A stretch of DNA of 64,000 nucleotides, from positions 47,657,501 through 47,721,500 of the forward strand of contig NC_068558.1 in the NCBI RefSeq assembly GCF_022201045.2, in the 5' to 3' direction. The first letter of the stretch is position 1. The number at the start of each line of letters is the position of its first letter. Under the pieces are notes generated by a model that saw only the letters and a program-made list of their open reading frames with translations, made no database searches and was not told where the DNA came from. Both the position numbers and the translations under genes were made by a program. Source of the DNA: Citrus sinensis (Eukaryota; Streptophyta; Magnoliopsida; Sapindales; Rutaceae). Shown one piece after another: positions 62,585 through 64,000 of the stretch.

Positions 62585-63490
62585 ATAAATGTAATTTATA
62601 AAATAATATAATAATATTATTTAAATAAATATAATTTTATTTATTTTATTTAATTAAATATAATATAATATTATTTATTTTATGTTATTAAATATAAGGG
62701 TAAAAAGTGAAGAGAGATGAGTGGATTCCCACTATGGATGGCAATGGGGTGGGGTGGGGGTAGGAAGACCTATCTCATTCCCCACCCCATTTAAAATTTC
62801 GCCTCCATTCCTCACTTCATTCCTCATTTATTTATTTTATAATAGATATAGATTTATGATTTTAATAAACTAAAAATTAAAGACTCAAATAAAATCATTT
62901 CTATATTATAAAGTATTTAAATTATTTTAAAAGAATCTCTAAATGTTTGAAATAATATTAAAATTGAAAAATGTTTATAGGAGAGCAGTATTTTAAGAGA
63001 GAAAAGAAAACACAACAATGTTTTAGGTTGAATAAAAATTATATTATAATGTTTTCTTTTAGTTATAGCTCATTTATGTCAAGTAAAAATAAAATAAAAT
63101 CTATTAACTAACATTGTAATTCATAAAATAAAAATTAAAAAAATATTTATATATAATGGAGATTGAGGTTGGGGTGGGGTGGAGAGTACAAAATCAATCC
63201 TCACCCCATTAAGAATTTGAAAATTATTTTTTCCATATCCCCCTCCTCATTCTCCAAAAATTATTTAAAATTCACCCCATTTGGGGTGGAGCCCCATAAG
63301 ACCCCAAACCCATGGAGAATTTTGCCATCCCTAATTCTCACTCCCACCTCTCTCATGGGAGTGAGAATCCAACTCTCCACTCCAAAATTATGTGGGGTCC
63401 ACGGAGTGAGATTCCCACTCTCTCCTTAAAATTTATAAGTAAATACCGGAATGTGAGGAATCCACACTTCATAAAGTAAACACAACATTA
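62585..63490. mobile_element. Decayed third copy of the Harbinger-like family
   Basis: The AT-rich interior (62600-62700) and the right end (63334-63490: CTCACTCCCACCTCTCTCAT, ACTCCAAAATTATGTGGGG, AGTAAATACCGGA, ATAAAGTAAACAC) match copies 1 and 2 but with many changes. The left end is missing. The copy is interrupted by a hAT-like element at 62733-63333. Confidence 0.7.
62733..63333. mobile_element. hAT-like MITE nested in the third Harbinger-like copy
   Basis: About 601 bp flanked by ATTCCCAC (62725-62732) and ATTCTCAC (63334-63341), an 8-bp TSD with one mismatch. Left end TATGGATGGCAATGGGG; right end read in reverse is TAGGGATGGCAAAATTC, sharing the GGATGGCAA core. Intact copies 1 and 2 have an uninterrupted GATTCCCACTCCCACC at this point, which shows the insertion site directly. 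No transposase. Confidence 0.78.
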
Positions 63491-64000
63491 ATTAAATATA
63501 GGAGGTTGGAAAATTGCGCTTGCGTCCATGCATGATTTGTGAAACTACAAAAGTGCATGATTGATAAATGTTAATGTTTATTGCTCTTTTCAATTTATTA
63601 TTCCAACTTCTTAATAATATATAATTAATTTACAAAAGAAATAATAATATGTATTAAGGCCTAAGATATATATAAACTATAAAAAGTTTAAGATGAAATA
63701 AATTTATTTTTCTAAATTTGTTTAGAACAATAGTTTATTCTTTAAACTTTCAATAATAAAATAAATTTGTCAATAATAATATGTACTTTTTGGTAATTTT
63801 AATGTACACCATATAATTAAGCATAATTTACCAAAACATGTATATCAAATTATTTGATAATGATTTCTTAAGAATTTAAATTTAGTAAACACATAATCAA
63901 ATTATTAATCTATGTTAAAAGTGACTTTTTGGGAATATGAAGCAAACCCCAAAAATAGTCTAAACCAAGCTGCTAGTGTCGATACTGAAATTGCCAATTA
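63491..64000. other. Intergenic tail
   Basis: AT-rich DNA with no recognisable feature. Confidence 0.5.

Overview
The window is nuclear DNA from a flowering plant, most likely a woody rosid dicot. The evidence is long AT-rich intergenic stretches, GT-AG introns in multi-exon genes, plant-only families (ARF, AP2/ERF, DUF688-like), a cytosolic-type plant tRNA-Trp, and plant transposon families. The style of the proteins and repeats suggests Citrus or a relative, but that is an inference. Exon models were built by hand from reading frame and splice-site continuity, so boundaries may be off by a base or two.

Layout. 1-2161: AT-rich 5' flank with a degenerate minisatellite. 2162-16212 (+): a 16-exon DmX/Rav1-type WD40 protein of about 2548 aa (V-ATPase assembly). 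19572-21284 (+): a 3-exon protein of unknown function with a C-terminal membrane segment. 22125-23601 (+): a 65-aa complex I B9/NDUFA3-like subunit. 24761-26371 (-): a DUF688-like protein in 2 exons. 26372-32918: intergenic, with a Copia remnant, a Mutator-like element and tRNA-Trp(CCA). 32919-36736 (-): a 14-exon auxin response factor (699 aa) with one GC-AG intron. 36737-49332: intergenic, with a tandem duplication interrupted by a SINE and a hAT-type element carrying a host gene fragment. 49333-52260 (-): intronless exportin-2/CAS. 57890-58462 (-): an intronless DREB-type AP2/ERF. 58463-64000: transposon-rich tail.

The genes are unrelated housekeeping and regulatory genes and do not form a pathway. 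Their order (Rav1-like, membrane protein, B9, DUF688-like, ARF, CAS) matches, as I recall it, Arabidopsis At2g46560 down to At2g46520, so this is an ancestral dicot block enlarged by transposons.

The most notable content is mobile DNA with readable target-site duplications (TSDs). A 1.7-kb hAT-type element (46130-47837, 8-bp TSD) appears to have captured the 3' part of an HflX-like GTPase gene. Two nearly identical Harbinger-like elements are present, one inside an intron of the Rav1-like gene, plus a third decayed copy split by a nested hAT-like element. There is a Mutator-like element with a perfect 9-bp TSD, and two SINEs of one family, one lying in one arm of a tandem duplication.
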